Below, piece by piece: positions 1 to 11,735 of a stretch of 64,000 bases of DNA. This DNA comes from Chaenocephalus aceratus (taxonomy: Eukaryota; Chordata; Actinopteri; Perciformes; Channichthyidae): assembly GCA_023974075.1 (NCBI GenBank), contig CM043800.1, positions 6,098,453 to 6,162,452 on the forward strand, written 5' to 3'. The notes below the pieces were generated by a model. That model worked only from the letters and a program-made list of their open reading frames with translations, ran no database searches and was not told the DNA's origin. Position numbers and translations under genes: made by a program. Every line of letters starts with the position of its first letter. Positions within the stretch are counted from its first letter, which is position 1.

Positions 1-556
1 TCTTATAAATGATCATCCTTACACTCATGCCTAAGGTTGTTGACTCGTGATTTAACAGATAATTAAATAGTCTATATGATAGTATTATATGTGTCACAGC
101 GGTTTGTTTCTACATGGTTATAGATCAGAGTCTGATTTGGTAATAAATGCATAGTCATCATTACGCTTCCTGTTTCAATCCAAACCGATTAAGGCTCTCA
201 GTCTTCAGGGATTTTTGGAATTCATCACTTTCAATAACGTGAGGCTGCTTGAACATAACATCTGAATCAGAATCAGAATCCCTTTACTAGTCCCGTCGAG
301 GGGACATTTGCATAACATGCCAAAGTCTCGTGTTAATCTGTTACTATATGTAACCAAATGGATTTCCACGGTATCCCCGCTCGCACAACCCAGCAACAAC
401 CACGAAAGGTCACAGCTGCAGCTTGTGCCATGAGAAATAATAAGTAGCAGGTTCTCTCCATTCTCAGCTCTAATGGCACCGAGTGCAAAGCCTTCTATCT
501 GGTGGACTGTTGACTTTGGAGTCACACAGAGGTGGATGCATGGAGAGTCCGTACGT

Positions 557-812
<256 letters not shown>

Positions 813-1601
813 GTGGGAGAGTCCGCTTCCAAATGTCAACTACGTGAGAAACATTGGAATTAACAGTAACCAGCGGATACTGTACAGCTTGTATCTCTCT
901 GATGGAGCGAGGACGAGGCTCAGAGAGACAGCGAGCAGCAACATGGACAGTATAAAAGCCTTGGAGTATCGAGGAGCGGGGAGTAGACGTTGGTGAAGAT
1001 GCAGGGGGACAGGATGATGGAGCACTCTCCTGATCCATAAGTAAAGTTACATGATGTCAAATAACTGCTGGGGGGTCCGACAGAATGAGACAACCAGAGG
1101 CCGACAGGGACTCTGACCTTTCCAGGAAGGTGTGGAGGCAGATGGAAACCGAAGAGGCAGCCTTCTCCTGGCTTATACCTGCTCAATGCAATCAAGTGAC
1201 AACAGCTACTTGCATGCACCTCTCCAATGCTGCTGGATTGAAAAAGGATGCAGGATGCTTCAACTGTCAAATGCTTGGCTCATACAGATGTGTAATGTAC
1301 CCATTTGGCTGAAGAGCAGCATTTATTTTGATTTCTCCCCCCACTCATTTCAGACACAGGCCAAAAGATGTTGCGAGTGAAGTTCATTATTCTCATAAGG
1401 ACAGAAGACTGTCACAAGTTTTGCCTTTACATTTGAAAGAATACAAAGAAAAAGCTGCATGATTTCAAACACTTTCGTCTGCTTCACAATCAGAATGTGT
1501 TTTATTACCTAATACTTTATATTATTGTGCAAACATAAACAGAGTAAGAGATATTAAAATGGGAAATAAGAGCAGAGACGCAGGAAGCAGCAGGCGGTCT
1601 C

Positions 1602-1602
1602 T

Positions 1603-1672
<70 letters not shown>
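1602..1672. repeat. (TG)n microsatellite
   Basis: About 35 near-perfect TG units. The frames here that read TH repeats on the minus strand are artefacts. Confidence 0.97.
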
Positions 1673-1676
<4 letters not shown>

Positions 1677-2913
1677 GACTGAGTGATGGCTGAGAGGCGT
1701 TTGAGGCTCGTAAGTAGAAAGAGCTTCCCCTCCGAGACACACTCCCTGTTCCTAACCCACTGTATGTGTGCAAGCGTACAAATGCATGTTTTATGAAAAT
1801 TAGCATACAATAATCCAGCCCATACATTTTGTAACACAATTGTTCTATCGTATATGTATGCCAAACTGTGGGTTTCTAATTGCTACATGCTGTATGGTGC
1901 AGATACAAATCTAAATACATCTTGAATTACCACGAAACACTTAAAGTGATCTTTCCCATGCCATAACTCCTGCATACTGGTAGAGGACATCGATGGGACG
2001 ATACACCAGTGCCTACTCATCAGCTGCCTAAAGCTGCAGCTGTCTTACAGGTTGACCTCTCCTTTATGTGTAAGTTGCTCACAATCCCAAAGGGTCTTTA
2101 ATACCAATGAAGGTCAAGCCATGCAGGAAGCTGGGAAGGTCTAAAAGGGTCTAAAGGCCAAGGAACACTTGACGGCCCCCATATGATAATCCACACTCTG
2201 GATCAAAGCCAGAAGGCCCGCTGCAGAAGGTCAAGGTTATCGAATCGATAGGATAGCCGAGACATTAAAGGTACCGTGAGGACACGTCAAACTGTATGTC
2301 ACACTAACCACGTGGAGAGTCGACTGCTCGTTTTGAAGTTCAAGTGCAGATTGATCCCCAAAGTATCAGAGTAGAGCTGCTCGCTAAACTCCTACTCAAC
2401 AGTGGAGAGGCCCCAGAACGTCCTTTTTAACCTTGACGGAGCCACACGGGATAACAGCAGACACAATAACCTGACTGTGAGACGGAGGGAAGGAAACCGA
2501 GGGCCGCATGCGGCGTTTCTGTTGGCTGCTCCAACATTCTATCGGCTAGCGAAGTCAGCTTAAAAACGTGTGCGCCGCTAAACACTGTAAAACCTCCTCG
2601 ACCTCGTGTGCAGTGTGGCTGGCTCTTTGGCTGACCATCAGGCGATTTCATAACTGAGACCAGTGTGCACACTGCACAGATCATGAGCAGAGACATTCAA
2701 AGGTGAGTGTTATAGATAAAACATGAGTTGACTTTTGTAAGCTTTTAAAAGTATACTGTGGAGCGGCTGCACTGCACTAATACTGCGCAGAGAACTGAAT
2801 AATAGGAAGAAGCAAGAAGCACATGACAAAGTGAAACAGTCAATTTCAATATTTGAATATTCAGCAGAAACCTGACATCTCAGGGAAGCAGGCAAGGTTC
2901 CCATTGTTTCAAC

Positions 2914-3216
2914 TACCGTACTTTTCGGACTATAAGCCGCGACTTTTCCCCCCATCTTTTTGGTACAGCTAACGGCCACTAGGGAACCTCCTACATCTAT
3001 GGATTTTACAGGTCAAATTAACCACCTTTAACTCTATGGGCTCTATGACCGGTCCGCGCCCGCCACCTTTAAGCGGCGGGCTCCAGCAGGAAAAGCTGGA
3101 GGCCGGAAAGAGTGAGACAGGTAGCGCGCCAAAGTAAAGTGGAACCGAGAGACAGAACGAGAGCAAGACAGACGGACCATTTAGCTGCTGCGGCTTATAG
3201 TCCGAAAAGTACGGTA
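2914..3216. mobile_element. MITE with 25-bp terminal inverted repeats flanked by TA
   Basis: The left end (2916-2940) begins CCGTACTTTTCGGACTATAA and the right end (3190-3214) is its perfect reverse complement over 25 bp. TA lies directly outside both ends, as expected for a Tc1/mariner-type TA target duplication. The interior is about 250 bp and non-coding. The TA flank points to the IS630-Tc1-mariner group, but no transposase is present, so the superfamily is inferred. Confidence 0.88.
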
Positions 3217-4084
3217 ATAGTAATACATTAACATAGTAATGCCCTTAGTGAATCTTTCTTAATGTCGGGCAAATAAATACATTCCTGTGAGAATCAAGAT
3301 TATTCCCAAGGCCATTTAAGAAATAAAGTGTCTATCTGCAGTCACCACTCTGTGTACACGAGCAATGTCCCGCCCACAGCGATATCTGATAGGCTATTAC
3401 TGAAGATTTTCCGGGCGGGAGCCAGCCAGAGAGGCGGGACCTTCTCAGATTACAGGCAGGTGCGAAAGAACGCAGACACAGACTGAAGCAAGCAGCAGCG
3501 CTGAGCGGCAGAGCCATACATGTGTTAAACCGAAGTTCAATAAACATCCCTATCCCCTATGCTGAAGTTGCAAAAACACCACGATCTTATGATCCAATTC
3601 TATCAGTTTCCCAGTTACACAGGGACGCGGGAAGTCAGTCAGAGTTGGGGGTGCGTGCAGCGTCTCGCAGGGTTGATATGTGAAGCTCATTAGCTAGCCA
3701 ACATGTATCTAGCAAAATATCAGAAGTGAGGCTACTAGACTAACGTTAGGTCTACTGTAATAGCCTCACTTTTAATAGTTTGCAAAACATTAGCTAGCAC
3801 TAGTGTTTTGCAGTTGCTAGCAGCTTATTGGGATTTATCTATATAGACAGATATAATAAATTAAGCATTATTGTTAGTTAAGCATGTCAGCCTGCAGCCC
3901 CACTTCTTGTCTCTCTCTAACTCATTGCAGATGGCTGCACTAAAGAAAAGGGCACAGAGAGGAAACCAGTTGTAAGATGTTTAAAAGTTAATTAAACATA
4001 ATATATGCTTAAATGCATTTCAAATAAGTTGTGTTGGAGTTTGTGTTATTCTACATTTTGACACCAAGATTTCTGATTTTACTG

Positions 4085-4185
4085 CAAATGTATATCGGTT
4101 CCAAATATCGGTTATCGGTCTCCTTGATTACTAATAATCGGTATCGGTATCGGCCTTGAAAAAAACCATATCGGTCGATCCCTAG
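4085..4185. mobile_element. Fragment of an ATCGG-rich element end
   Basis: Repeated TATCGGT motifs end in CGATCCCTAG, the look of a hAT-type terminal region. No matching opposite end was found upstream, so this is a fragment or chance repeat. Confidence 0.35.
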
Positions 4186-4221
4186 TCTATATGTTGGATT
4201 GCATTTCCAGGTGACACGAAC

Positions 4222-4789
4222 CTCATTCTGCAGCTCGTCGTCGCTCTTGTGGGAGGTCAGCATTTCAAACAGGGAGGTGCAGAGCTCTCCGGCTGGATGA
4301 GATCATGTTGCCTCCATTTAGATACTTTCTCCACCTCTGATCTCAGGATGGCTCCCTCCCCAGAGCTCAGAGAGCTTCCTGAAGCGTCCTCACTGGGGAC
4401 ATTCCTGCCGCTCGGCTGGTGGTTGAGGAAGTTGATGAAGTCGAGGCTCACGTTCTCCTCGTTGACGTCGGAGCAGGGCAGCTCCTCCAGCGGGTCCAGT
4501 GCATAGCAGTCGTACGAGAAGGCGATGTTACGCCCAAACGAAGGGCCTCGTTGGGGGTCGTGACGGGAGGACAGGCTCTGGATAAAGTTCTCCACCCTGG
4601 AGTCCCCGAGTGGAGCCACCAGCCGAGCCACACAGGCACAGGAGGCCTCGGCTGCAGAGGAGGGGAAGGGCCCGAACATCTGCTTGATTGCCCGGGTCTC
4701 CTCTGTGCCCACATGGTCTTTGTTGTGGAAGGTCTCAAACAGAAACACAGCTGCACTTTCAACGGCGGCCTGCCCATGTTCAGTCCCCA
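4222..4789 (-). CDS. ascc3: ascc3 coding exon(s): activating signal cointegrator 1 complex subunit 3, N-terminal region
   Basis: ASCC3 is a nuclear and cytosolic Ski2/Brr2-like 3'-5' helicase of the ASC-1 complex. It acts in alkylation repair with ALKBH3 and in splitting collided ribosomes. The minus-strand sequence starts after a TTTCCAG acceptor (AG at 4791-4790) and reads GTEHGQAAVESAAVFLFETF, then AIKQMFGPFPSS, FGRNIAFSYD, LEELP and SLDF. These match in order the vertebrate ASCC3 segment before the helicase cassettes. The first two bases complete the Val codon begun in the exon at 11092, so the phases agree. The end reads ELCTSLFEML and DDELQNE before a GTTCGT donor at 4221. The middle is not one open frame: between about 4393 and 4293 the frame must shift to reach ELCTSLF (see findings). 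This is the third coding exon, or third and fourth if a 101-nt intron is real. Confidence 0.9.
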
Positions 4790-4939
4790 CTGGAAACAAA
4801 AACACAACATATGGAAACTTTTATGTCATGTTTGCAGCCATCACTACAGCTAGAGGGAGATGTCGTGATGTAGGGACATGACAAACAAACAACACCTGTG
4901 GCTTTTCCCACCTTTCCCTAACCCAACTTTTAGAACTCA

Positions 4940-5356
4940 GATATGTTAAGCTATTGTGCTTTTTGAGGTTTTCCCTTTCCTGTAGTGCATGGGTTTTGTT
5001 CATGTGAATGTTTCTCTCCCGCAAACTCCCCCCTTCCTGAAACGCCACTTTGTTTACCTCCAGAACAGAATGAGATCAACACTTGCGCTTCTTTTGGCTA
5101 GAGCTTCGACACATTGTACGTGTAATGCAAAGGGGCGGGACATCTCTAAGCGGTTCACCAATAAACAACAGAGGAAGCCAGCTAACCAATCAGAGCAGAC
5201 TGGGCTCTGGTTTCAGACACAGGGTGAAAAGAGGTGCTGCAGCACAGGCGGTGTGAGAAGAATAAAGAGCTTTTTGAACATTGAAGCATAGAAACGTGTG
5301 CAATAGAGGCTGAACATGCAAATATGAACCTGAAAATCATGGTTCTCTTTAATTAG
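4940..5356 (+). mobile_element. Non-autonomous inverted-repeat element, copy A
   Basis: The sequence is shared with 7359-8436 and, inverted, with 11455-11735. Landmarks are the CAATCAGAGCAGACTGGGCT block, AGGTGCTGCAGCACAGGC and a TTTGAACATT(A/G)AAGCAT block. The ends are diverged. It lies in an ascc3 intron and has no coding capacity. Confidence 0.75.
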
Positions 5357-6281
5357 AGGTGGAAAGTCACTTAGTATATTTACAGAGCTCTCCACTCAGC
5401 GTACATGGGGGTTGGAGGATCTTGGTCAAAGAAGTGACCAATGATCACTCTGCTGAGCTCCAGAGATACTGGGTAGAGTTAGGAGAAACTTCTAGAAGGA
5501 AAACAAACACCCCACAGATCTGAGCGTTAAGGCAGAGGGGCCAGACGGAAACGTCTCCTCGGTGAAAGGATTCTCACACTGTAAGAAACTAGTTTAACTG
5601 GTCTGATGAAACCAAGACTGAAGTTGTGGATCCTAATTCTAAGGCTCAAGCCTCGAGGAAACCAGGCAGGCACACACACGCAGACGTATGGACAGACTGT
5701 ATATTATAACTCATTAGCATTTCATGGCCATTCAATCCGAGCTGTGCACTATTTATAGCTTCAGAGAAGAAACATCTGAGCAGTAAAGACTCAGCATGAG
5801 CTCGCTGTTTAGAGTCCCGGACCCTTATTTAATTAATATTCTAAACAATTCATGCTTAACCGGAACTGCACTTAACAAAAAGGAATACAGAGTAATTGTC
5901 CAATTAGAGGGAAACATGTCAGAGGGACGGATAGAGAATGGAGGGAAGAAGGTTGAGAGGCAGAGGAAAGTGGAAACAGATGAAAAGGATTTAAACCAAT
6001 TAAAACCGTCTAAGAGCATCAGAATCGTCGCTGCGAGCAGCCGAGCAGAATAGCTGCTTTCATCCTCTCCAGTGTGCTTAAGAGGAACTTTTTATTTGGA
6101 TCCAGCCGCATTATCGGAGGGCAGGTTCAACACGGTGCAACATCACAACAACAAATACTGCTACTCTTGATGGGAGAAAGAGAAGAAAATATGCTGCCAT
6201 AATCTCATAGAAAAGCAACTTGAGTGAAAATCATCACAAGCTTTTATGAGAGAGCTCCTTAATTGACTGGTGGAGGTCAGT
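5357..6281. other. ascc3: Gene-free intronic stretch
   Basis: No conserved exon or repeat family was recognised. An 85-codon plus-strand frame (5796-6053) rich in Lys/Glu lacks any recognisable motif, splice context or homology that I know. Confidence 0.5.
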
Positions 6282-6780
6282 TAAAGGTCACATGACACGG
6301 CCATTTCTACTGATCATAACTCCATCGTTGAGGTCGACCAGAGTAGATTCACATTGTTCAATGTTCCAAACTCACATTGGTTTCTCACAGCATCTTTGTA
6401 TAGTCTGTGTATTCACTCTCTGTCCTACACGGCTTGTTGGAGCTCCTGCCCCCCCCTCCCTGTGGGCCCACTGTGCTCTGATTGGTCAGCTCGCCCACTC
6501 TGTTCTGATGAGTCCACCCCCTTACAGCGGAACATCAGTGATTATGTGTTACAATGGCGTTTGTTAGCAACCAGAAAATGACACTAGTAATGACAAACCG
6601 ATGAGAATGCTGCGTGGGGTCTGGGGGCCGTGTGGGCGGGACGTTGCGGGGCTCGCTGCTCCGCCCTTTGAGGCTCGAGGAGCGGACAGTGTGAGCTGGA
6701 TTACTGGTGTCGTGTCCTGGTTGCTGCGAGACACCGCGGAGCTCAGCTCAGGCTGTGAGTGTGTGTGTGTACGGAGCTCC

Positions 6781-6823
<43 letters not shown>

Positions 6824-6928
6824 AAGCTCCGCGGAGCACTGCGGCTGAGAAAAGATAAGGCTGAGTGAGTGAGTGAGTGAGTGAGTGAGTGAGTGAGTGA
6901 GTGAGTGAGTGAGTGAGTGAGTGAGTGA

Positions 6929-6972
<44 letters not shown>

Positions 6973-7192
6973 CTCTGCAGCATTATGTCAGTATGCCCCG
7001 GAAAAAAAAAATGTAAAAAGAGAAATGTCCAACGAGGCGTTCTGGGGCACAGACAGGTCTTCTCTGTGTTAGTTTTACTCGCTACAGGGTGCACTTTGAG
7101 GGTTGTGACTCTGCAGACCGTTTACATGCAGAAAAACCTTCATAACACAAGGGGACGGGTGATAACCGGAAAAGCATGACATGAGACCTTTA
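6282..7192. mobile_element. MITE with TAAAGGTCACATG ends (copy 1)
   Basis: The left end reads TAAAGGTCACATGACACGG. The right end reads CATGACATGAGACCTTTA, an inverted match. A second copy lies at 38389-39391 in the opposite internal orientation, sharing blocks such as GTGCACTTTGAGGGTT (seen there as its complement). It sits in an ascc3 intron and is non-coding, with microsatellite expansions inside. Confidence 0.82.
6756..6971. repeat. Compound microsatellite (GT)n-(GAGT)n-(GT)n
   Basis: A GT run (6756-6816), about 18 GAGT units (6860-6932) and another GT run (6932-6971) lie inside the MITE. Long frames of SLTH or CV type crossing it are artefacts. Confidence 0.96.
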
Positions 7193-7358
7193 ACTCTTAA
7201 ATTGGTAGAGGGAGGATTACAGCGTGTACGGCATGCTGTTAATCACCTGTCTCCTGAGTAAATATGATTTATTTTGTAAATGTTCTAAAAAAATAATAAA
7301 ATAATAAATTAAATAAACATTGTTTTTATGATGACATTTCATGTAATGTTCTGGATAT

Positions 7359-8436
7359 TAAAGAGGTCATATTATGGGTTTCTCCCTTTGGTGCAGTGTG
7401 TTAGATTGTTGTTGTGCATGTAGGGCACATCTAAGCGGTTGACCAATCACAACAGAGCCGGCCAGCTAACCAATCAGAGCAGACTGGGCTCTGGTTTCAG
7501 ACAGAGGGTGAAAAGAGGTGCTGCAGCACAGGCAGTATGAGAAACATAAAGAGCCTTTTGAACATTAAAGCATGGAGACATGTAGAGACACTACATACTG
7601 ATATACACCTGAACATCAGCAGGAGAGGACTCTTTAAAGTAGAGACACTACATACTGATATACACCTGAACATCAGCAGGAGAGGACTCTTTAAAGTAGA
7701 GACACTACATACTGATATACACCTGAACATCAGCAGGAGAGGACTCTTTAAAGTAGAGACACTACATACTGATATGAACCTGAACATCAGCAGGAGAGGA
7801 CTCTTTAAAGTAGAGACACTACATACTGATATACACCTGAACATCAGCAGGAGAGGACTCTTTAAAGTATAGACACTACATACTGATATACACCTGAACA
7901 TCAGCAGGAGAGGACTCTTTAAAGTAGAGACACTACATACTGATATACACCTGAACATCAGCAGGAGAGGACTCTTTAAAGTAGAGACACTACATACTGA
8001 TATGAACCTGAACATCAGCAGGAGAGGACTCTTTAAAGTAGAGACACTACATACTGATATACACCTGAACATCAGCAGGAGAGGACTCTTTAAAGTAGAG
8101 ACACTACATACTGATATGAACCTGAACATCAGCAGGAGAGGACTCTTTAAAGTAGAGACACTACATACTGATATACACCTGAACATCAGCAGGAGAGGAC
8201 TCTTTAAAGTAGAGACACTACATACTGATATACACCTGAACATCAGCAGGAAAGGACTCTTTAAAGTAGAGACACTACATACTGATATACACCTGAACAT
8301 CAGCAGGAGAGGACTCTTTAAAGTGGAGACACTACATACTGATATACACCTGAACATCAGCAGGAGAGGACTCTTTAAAGTAGAGACACTACATACTGAT
8401 ATGAACCTGAAAGTGAGAATAATGTGTCCTCTTTAA
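7359..8436 (+). mobile_element. Non-autonomous inverted-repeat element, copy B, expanded by a minisatellite
   Basis: The left end reads AAAGAGGTCATATTATG and the right end is its inverted counterpart, AATAATGTGTCCTCTTTAA. The first 220 bp match copies A and C. The remainder is a 57-bp tandem array derived from the element's own right part, ending in the usual ATGAACCTGAAA stretch before the terminal repeat. Confidence 0.85.
7577..8411. repeat. 57-bp minisatellite, about 14.6 units
   Basis: The unit begins GTAGAGACACTACATACTGA and ends AGGACTCTTTAAA. Units are nearly identical, differing mainly as ATACACC versus ATGAACC and a few single-base variants such as GTATAG at 7866-7871 and AGGAAAGG near 8247. 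As 57 is a multiple of three, the array stays open on both strands, giving 19-residue repeats (VETLHTDIHLNISRRGLFK on plus). I treat these as non-coding because the array sits inside a non-coding element without promoter or start context. Confidence 0.95.
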
Positions 8437-8738
8437 GAACACGTTTATGAGCAAATGATATGAACTGCCATTCTCTGCCAGTAGCTGATTTACAGTCATC
8501 CATACTAGGGGTGCAACAACTAATCGACTTAATCGATTAAAATCGATTACCAAATTAGTTGCCAACTAATTCAGTCGTCGATTCGTTGGTGACGTCATCA
8601 CGTGTGTTTTACGCCCCGTTAAGCTCTAACTTTATTGGTCTTTGTATCGGTACTGGAGACATTTAAAAAATATATGTCATGTATTATTGCTACAAAGACA
8701 TTATATCGCAGTCTTAGTGTCGCCAACTCGTTTCTAAT

Positions 8739-9122
8739 ATGCAAAAAGACAAACAAATGCGTCTACGATGTATTTTCGATCTTTCTCTCCCCCGCCTGCT
8801 TGCGAGGGGGCGGGGCTGTTTACACACCCTGCAACATGCAGCAACACACACACGTGGGAGATGGTGGAGAGAATGCGCTCCGAGGTGGTTAAACTTTACC
8901 CGTCTCGATGTGGAGAATGCTCGTTACCAAAAGTGGAATAAGAATTTAGCATGTAAGGGCGGTAACACGAGCTATTTGTCTAAACATTTAGCAAAAGTGC
9001 TCCACATCCAGACGGAGGAATGCACCGGGTTCGACTGTCTTTCTAGTAGCTCTGTAGCCCCGTCCACGAGTAACGTTTTCACGTCAGGTGTTATGTATGC
9101 TAGCAGCAACACACGGAGCTAA
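8739..9122 (+). pseudogene. BED zinc-finger remnant of a hAT transposase
   Basis: BED fingers are DNA-binding domains at the N-terminus of hAT transposases and ZBED proteins. The frame reads YQKWNKNLACKGGNTSYLSK followed by HLAKVLH, which resembles the end of a BED finger (a Cys, then GGNTS-x-L-xx-HL-xx-H). The first Cys pair and the preceding aromatic residues are not in the same frame. No RNase-H core follows, so this is a decayed fragment. Confidence 0.6.
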
Positions 9123-9159
9123 CTACATTATACAAACATAATGATTAGAGGTAACAGAG

Positions 9160-9473
9160 TTATTTGCGGACTTTTGGTGACAGAGCCTTCAGTGTGGCAT
9201 CCCCCACCCTCTGGAACTCTCTCCCCCCCGAAATCCGCAGCGCCCCAACCCTGGACATTTTCAAAAAAGCCCTCAAAACGCACCTTTTTACCAAGGCTTT
9301 CCCCACTGTATAGTTAGTTTAATAGGTTTATTTGTCCGCTACTCCCCCTTCCCACCCCCTTAACCTGTCTGCCTTTTTTCCCCTACTCCCCCCCCCTACC
9401 CGACTTGTAAAGCGACCTTGGGTTTCCTGAAAGGCGCTATAAAAATATTATTTATTATTATTATTATTATTTA
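9160..9473 (+). mobile_element. LINE 3' end with (ATT)n tail
   Basis: The plus strand encodes a typical LINE ORF2 C-terminus (DRAFSVASPTLWNSLPPEI-like, then PTLDIFKKALKTHLFTKAF), followed by a short 3' UTR and ATT repeats at 9447-9472. It is nested in the hAT at 8506-9846. The clade is probably L2/CR1-like. Confidence 0.78.
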
Positions 9474-9846
9474 GTTTGTTAAAGTTTCAGCTATTCTGTT
9501 AACAGTTCTGTCATCAGATTATTTAATACGATTTGTTAAAACACTGTTGTTTCTTTTGATGTGAAATATTATTTATTTAATTTGAATAAAAAGCAATGTT
9601 AGTTTTGTTCACAATTTAAGTTATTTCAATAATATATGTATTTTGGAATCAAGTATTCATCTTTATTGTCTTCATTGTTAGTTTCCACATGCCTAAAACA
9701 ACCTCAAGCTAAATCTAAAAGTTGATGGCTAAATAAGAGCGTTTGAGAAATTGTGCAAGGCACAGTAATAGTCCGAATAGTCGATTAATCGTTTCATTAA
9801 TCGATAGATTAATCGATTATCAAATTAGTCGTTTGTTGCAGCCCTA

Positions 9847-11091
9847 ATCCATACAACTGAGCCTTTCTAATGTTTAGGAAATATGGCTTAGCTTATAATA
9901 TGTTATATTAGTTTTACGCTGATGTTTGTTTACACATCCCATTATTGAGGCTAATTATATATTTAGAAGAGGATAGCACTGAGGAGACATCAGATTGTAT
10001 TTGTGTCTGCAATGTTTGTTCTATCTCAGATAAAGGAGATGCTGCTATCTGCTAACGAATGCAGTCAAACTATTTACTTCTCATTCACCAGTTGTTTTTA
10101 TTTTTAAATGTATTTTTATGATTCCCTGTGGACATTTAGTTGATACTTTATCATTTAAAATACAAGCACTGCAGACAAAGTCAACATATAATGCTCAAAG
10201 AATACAAAACAATTTCACTTTAACAAATACAATGTGTCTGGTTTGTTGTTGTTTATCAGATAAAGAAACAACAAGAAAAACAACAACGTGGGCAATGCAT
10301 ATCATCCATTTGCTGCCCTGCTGCATCTGATATTAAAGAAGGCATATCAGCGGACCAACACTTTGTTTTAAGGAACATTTGATTTGAAGATGAACTTTTG
10401 ATGCGTGGATGCAGTCAGACTGTTGTTTTCATGATGTGTTGTTGTTAGCTCTCTTTACTCAATGTGCTCGATGTCTATGGAGTGTCAAGTTCAATTTCTC
10501 AGTAGGTTGTTAAATACGTTGTTTATATATATTTTACTGTCTGGGTTATATCATAGTGATCCTTTTATCAATGATGTATTCAGTTGCTCTCACTCGGTGA
10601 GGATAAAGAGACAACCTCATTTTCTGGATTTCTATTTGAAGATCTTTAAGACTGTTTGAAAAGCCGTGGGAACCATATTTGTAGTTCTTTTTTAGTACTC
10701 TAGTTTCGGCAAACAATCTAATATGCCATTTCTCTAACTTGTTGGCACCAAAAACAATTCTTCCTTTACTTCACAAAGATAAAATGCACCTCAAATCCTG
10801 GACAGATAGAATGAAACAGTCTGCATGACAACATGCCTCTAAATCTGTTCAGTGGGTCATTTATTAAAGCCAGACAGAGCGATCTTTCTTTAAACCCACG
10901 ATGATTTATACTCCACATTTTTCAAAGGCACAAAACGATAACATGGAGCTGGTAAGTGTTTCATAATCACTTTTAGTCGCAAACAGAAAAGGGCTTTGTG
11001 TTATTTTTAACTGTGTTTTCATCAGTGTAACACAAACATGAAAATGCATTGAAAGACAAGAACATGGATTTGAGGCTGAGGAGTTAATTAC
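9847..11091. other. ascc3: Gene-free ascc3 intron
   Basis: AT-rich anonymous sequence. I see no exon, RNA gene or clear repeat. Confidence 0.55.
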
Positions 11092-11233
11092 CAATTTCCT
11101 TGGCTGCCTGAAGGAGGCTCTTCAGTTCAGCTTGCTGTTTAGCGTTGTCCTGATGCTCCGAGCAGAGATGGACAATCTTCTGCCACGTCAGACCCTCTCT
11201 GGCAAACAGCTCCCGCCTCTTCAGCCGCTTGGT
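11092..11233 (-). CDS. ascc3: ascc3 coding exon 2 (residues about 31-78)
   Basis: The minus strand begins after a GTTAG acceptor (11235-11234), reads TKRLKRRELFAREGLTWQKI and then ELKSLLQAAKEI, and ends at a G|GTAATT donor (11091-11090). This matches the second coding exon of vertebrate ASCC3, notably the LTWKK and AAKQIVG regions. The length is 142 nt. It starts in phase 0, agreeing with the exon at 13282-13371, and ends one base into a codon completed at 4789. I see no lesion. Confidence 0.92.
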
Positions 11234-11454
11234 CTAACATGAAGCACATGGAGAAAAACGATTTCATTTCAACAAGGACAGCAGGAGCACTTACTGCTGT
11301 CATAATGACAGGTATTTTAACCGCCCACAAAGCCTTGGAAAAGACAAAAGAAGTCCAATATTTTGTCAAAGCAGGATGAAGTGAAAAAAGCATTCATAAG
11401 TAAATAAATAATGTTGTTAGCTTGGATGTAAGGACAACTGTCGTGGCTATCCGA

Positions 11455-11735
11455 TATGCCATTGAATGTTAAAGAGAACACCAAACTATGCTGTGCCTCT
11501 CCTGGGACATGTCTCCATGCTTTAATGTTCAAAAAGCTCTTTATTTATGCAGCACCTCTTTTCACCCTCTGTCTGAAACCAGAGCCCAGTCTGCTCTGAT
11601 TGGTTAGCTGGCTGGCTCTGTTTTGATTGGTCAACCGCTTGGAGACATACTGCCTCTATCAAGTGCAATGTTTTGGAGCGGAAGCCAATAGAAACGTGAG
11701 TGTTATGTAGTGACGTCCCTCTTTAATCTCTCCAT
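11455..11735 (-). mobile_element. Non-autonomous inverted-repeat element, copy C
   Basis: Minus-strand copy of the family at 4940 and 7359. It has the GCTTTAATGTTCAAAAAGC block, GCAGCACCTCTTTTCACC and CAGAGCCCAGTCTGCTCTGA, and ends near GTCCCTCTTTAATC. It is only about 280 bp, without the minisatellite expansion. Confidence 0.78.

Larger units (their letters stand above)
8506..9846 (+). mobile_element. hAT element, internally deleted, with perfect 8-bp target duplication
   Basis: The ends are TAGGGGTGCAACAACTAAT and its inverted match GTTGCAGCCCTA. ATCCATAC stands directly outside both (8498-8505 and 9847-9854). An 8-bp duplication with TAGGG..CCCTA-type ends is standard for hAT. The interior keeps a BED-finger remnant and a LINE tail but no transposase core. 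Confidence 0.92.

Noticed and set aside
4257..4805. Reading the ascc3 exon as a complete 182-residue protein starting at MFLFPVGTEH
   Set aside because: The Met and first residues lie in the intron before the TTTCCAG acceptor, and the end PPCLKC is out of the conserved frame.
5796..6053. 85-codon charged frame in an ascc3 intron
   Set aside because: No homology, splice context or conservation argument; length is within chance.
7497..8436. Frames of 286 and 144 codons with 19-residue repeats, or a CRISPR-like array
   Set aside because: The array is head-to-tail without spacers, sits inside a non-coding element, and is open on both strands only because the period is 57 bp.
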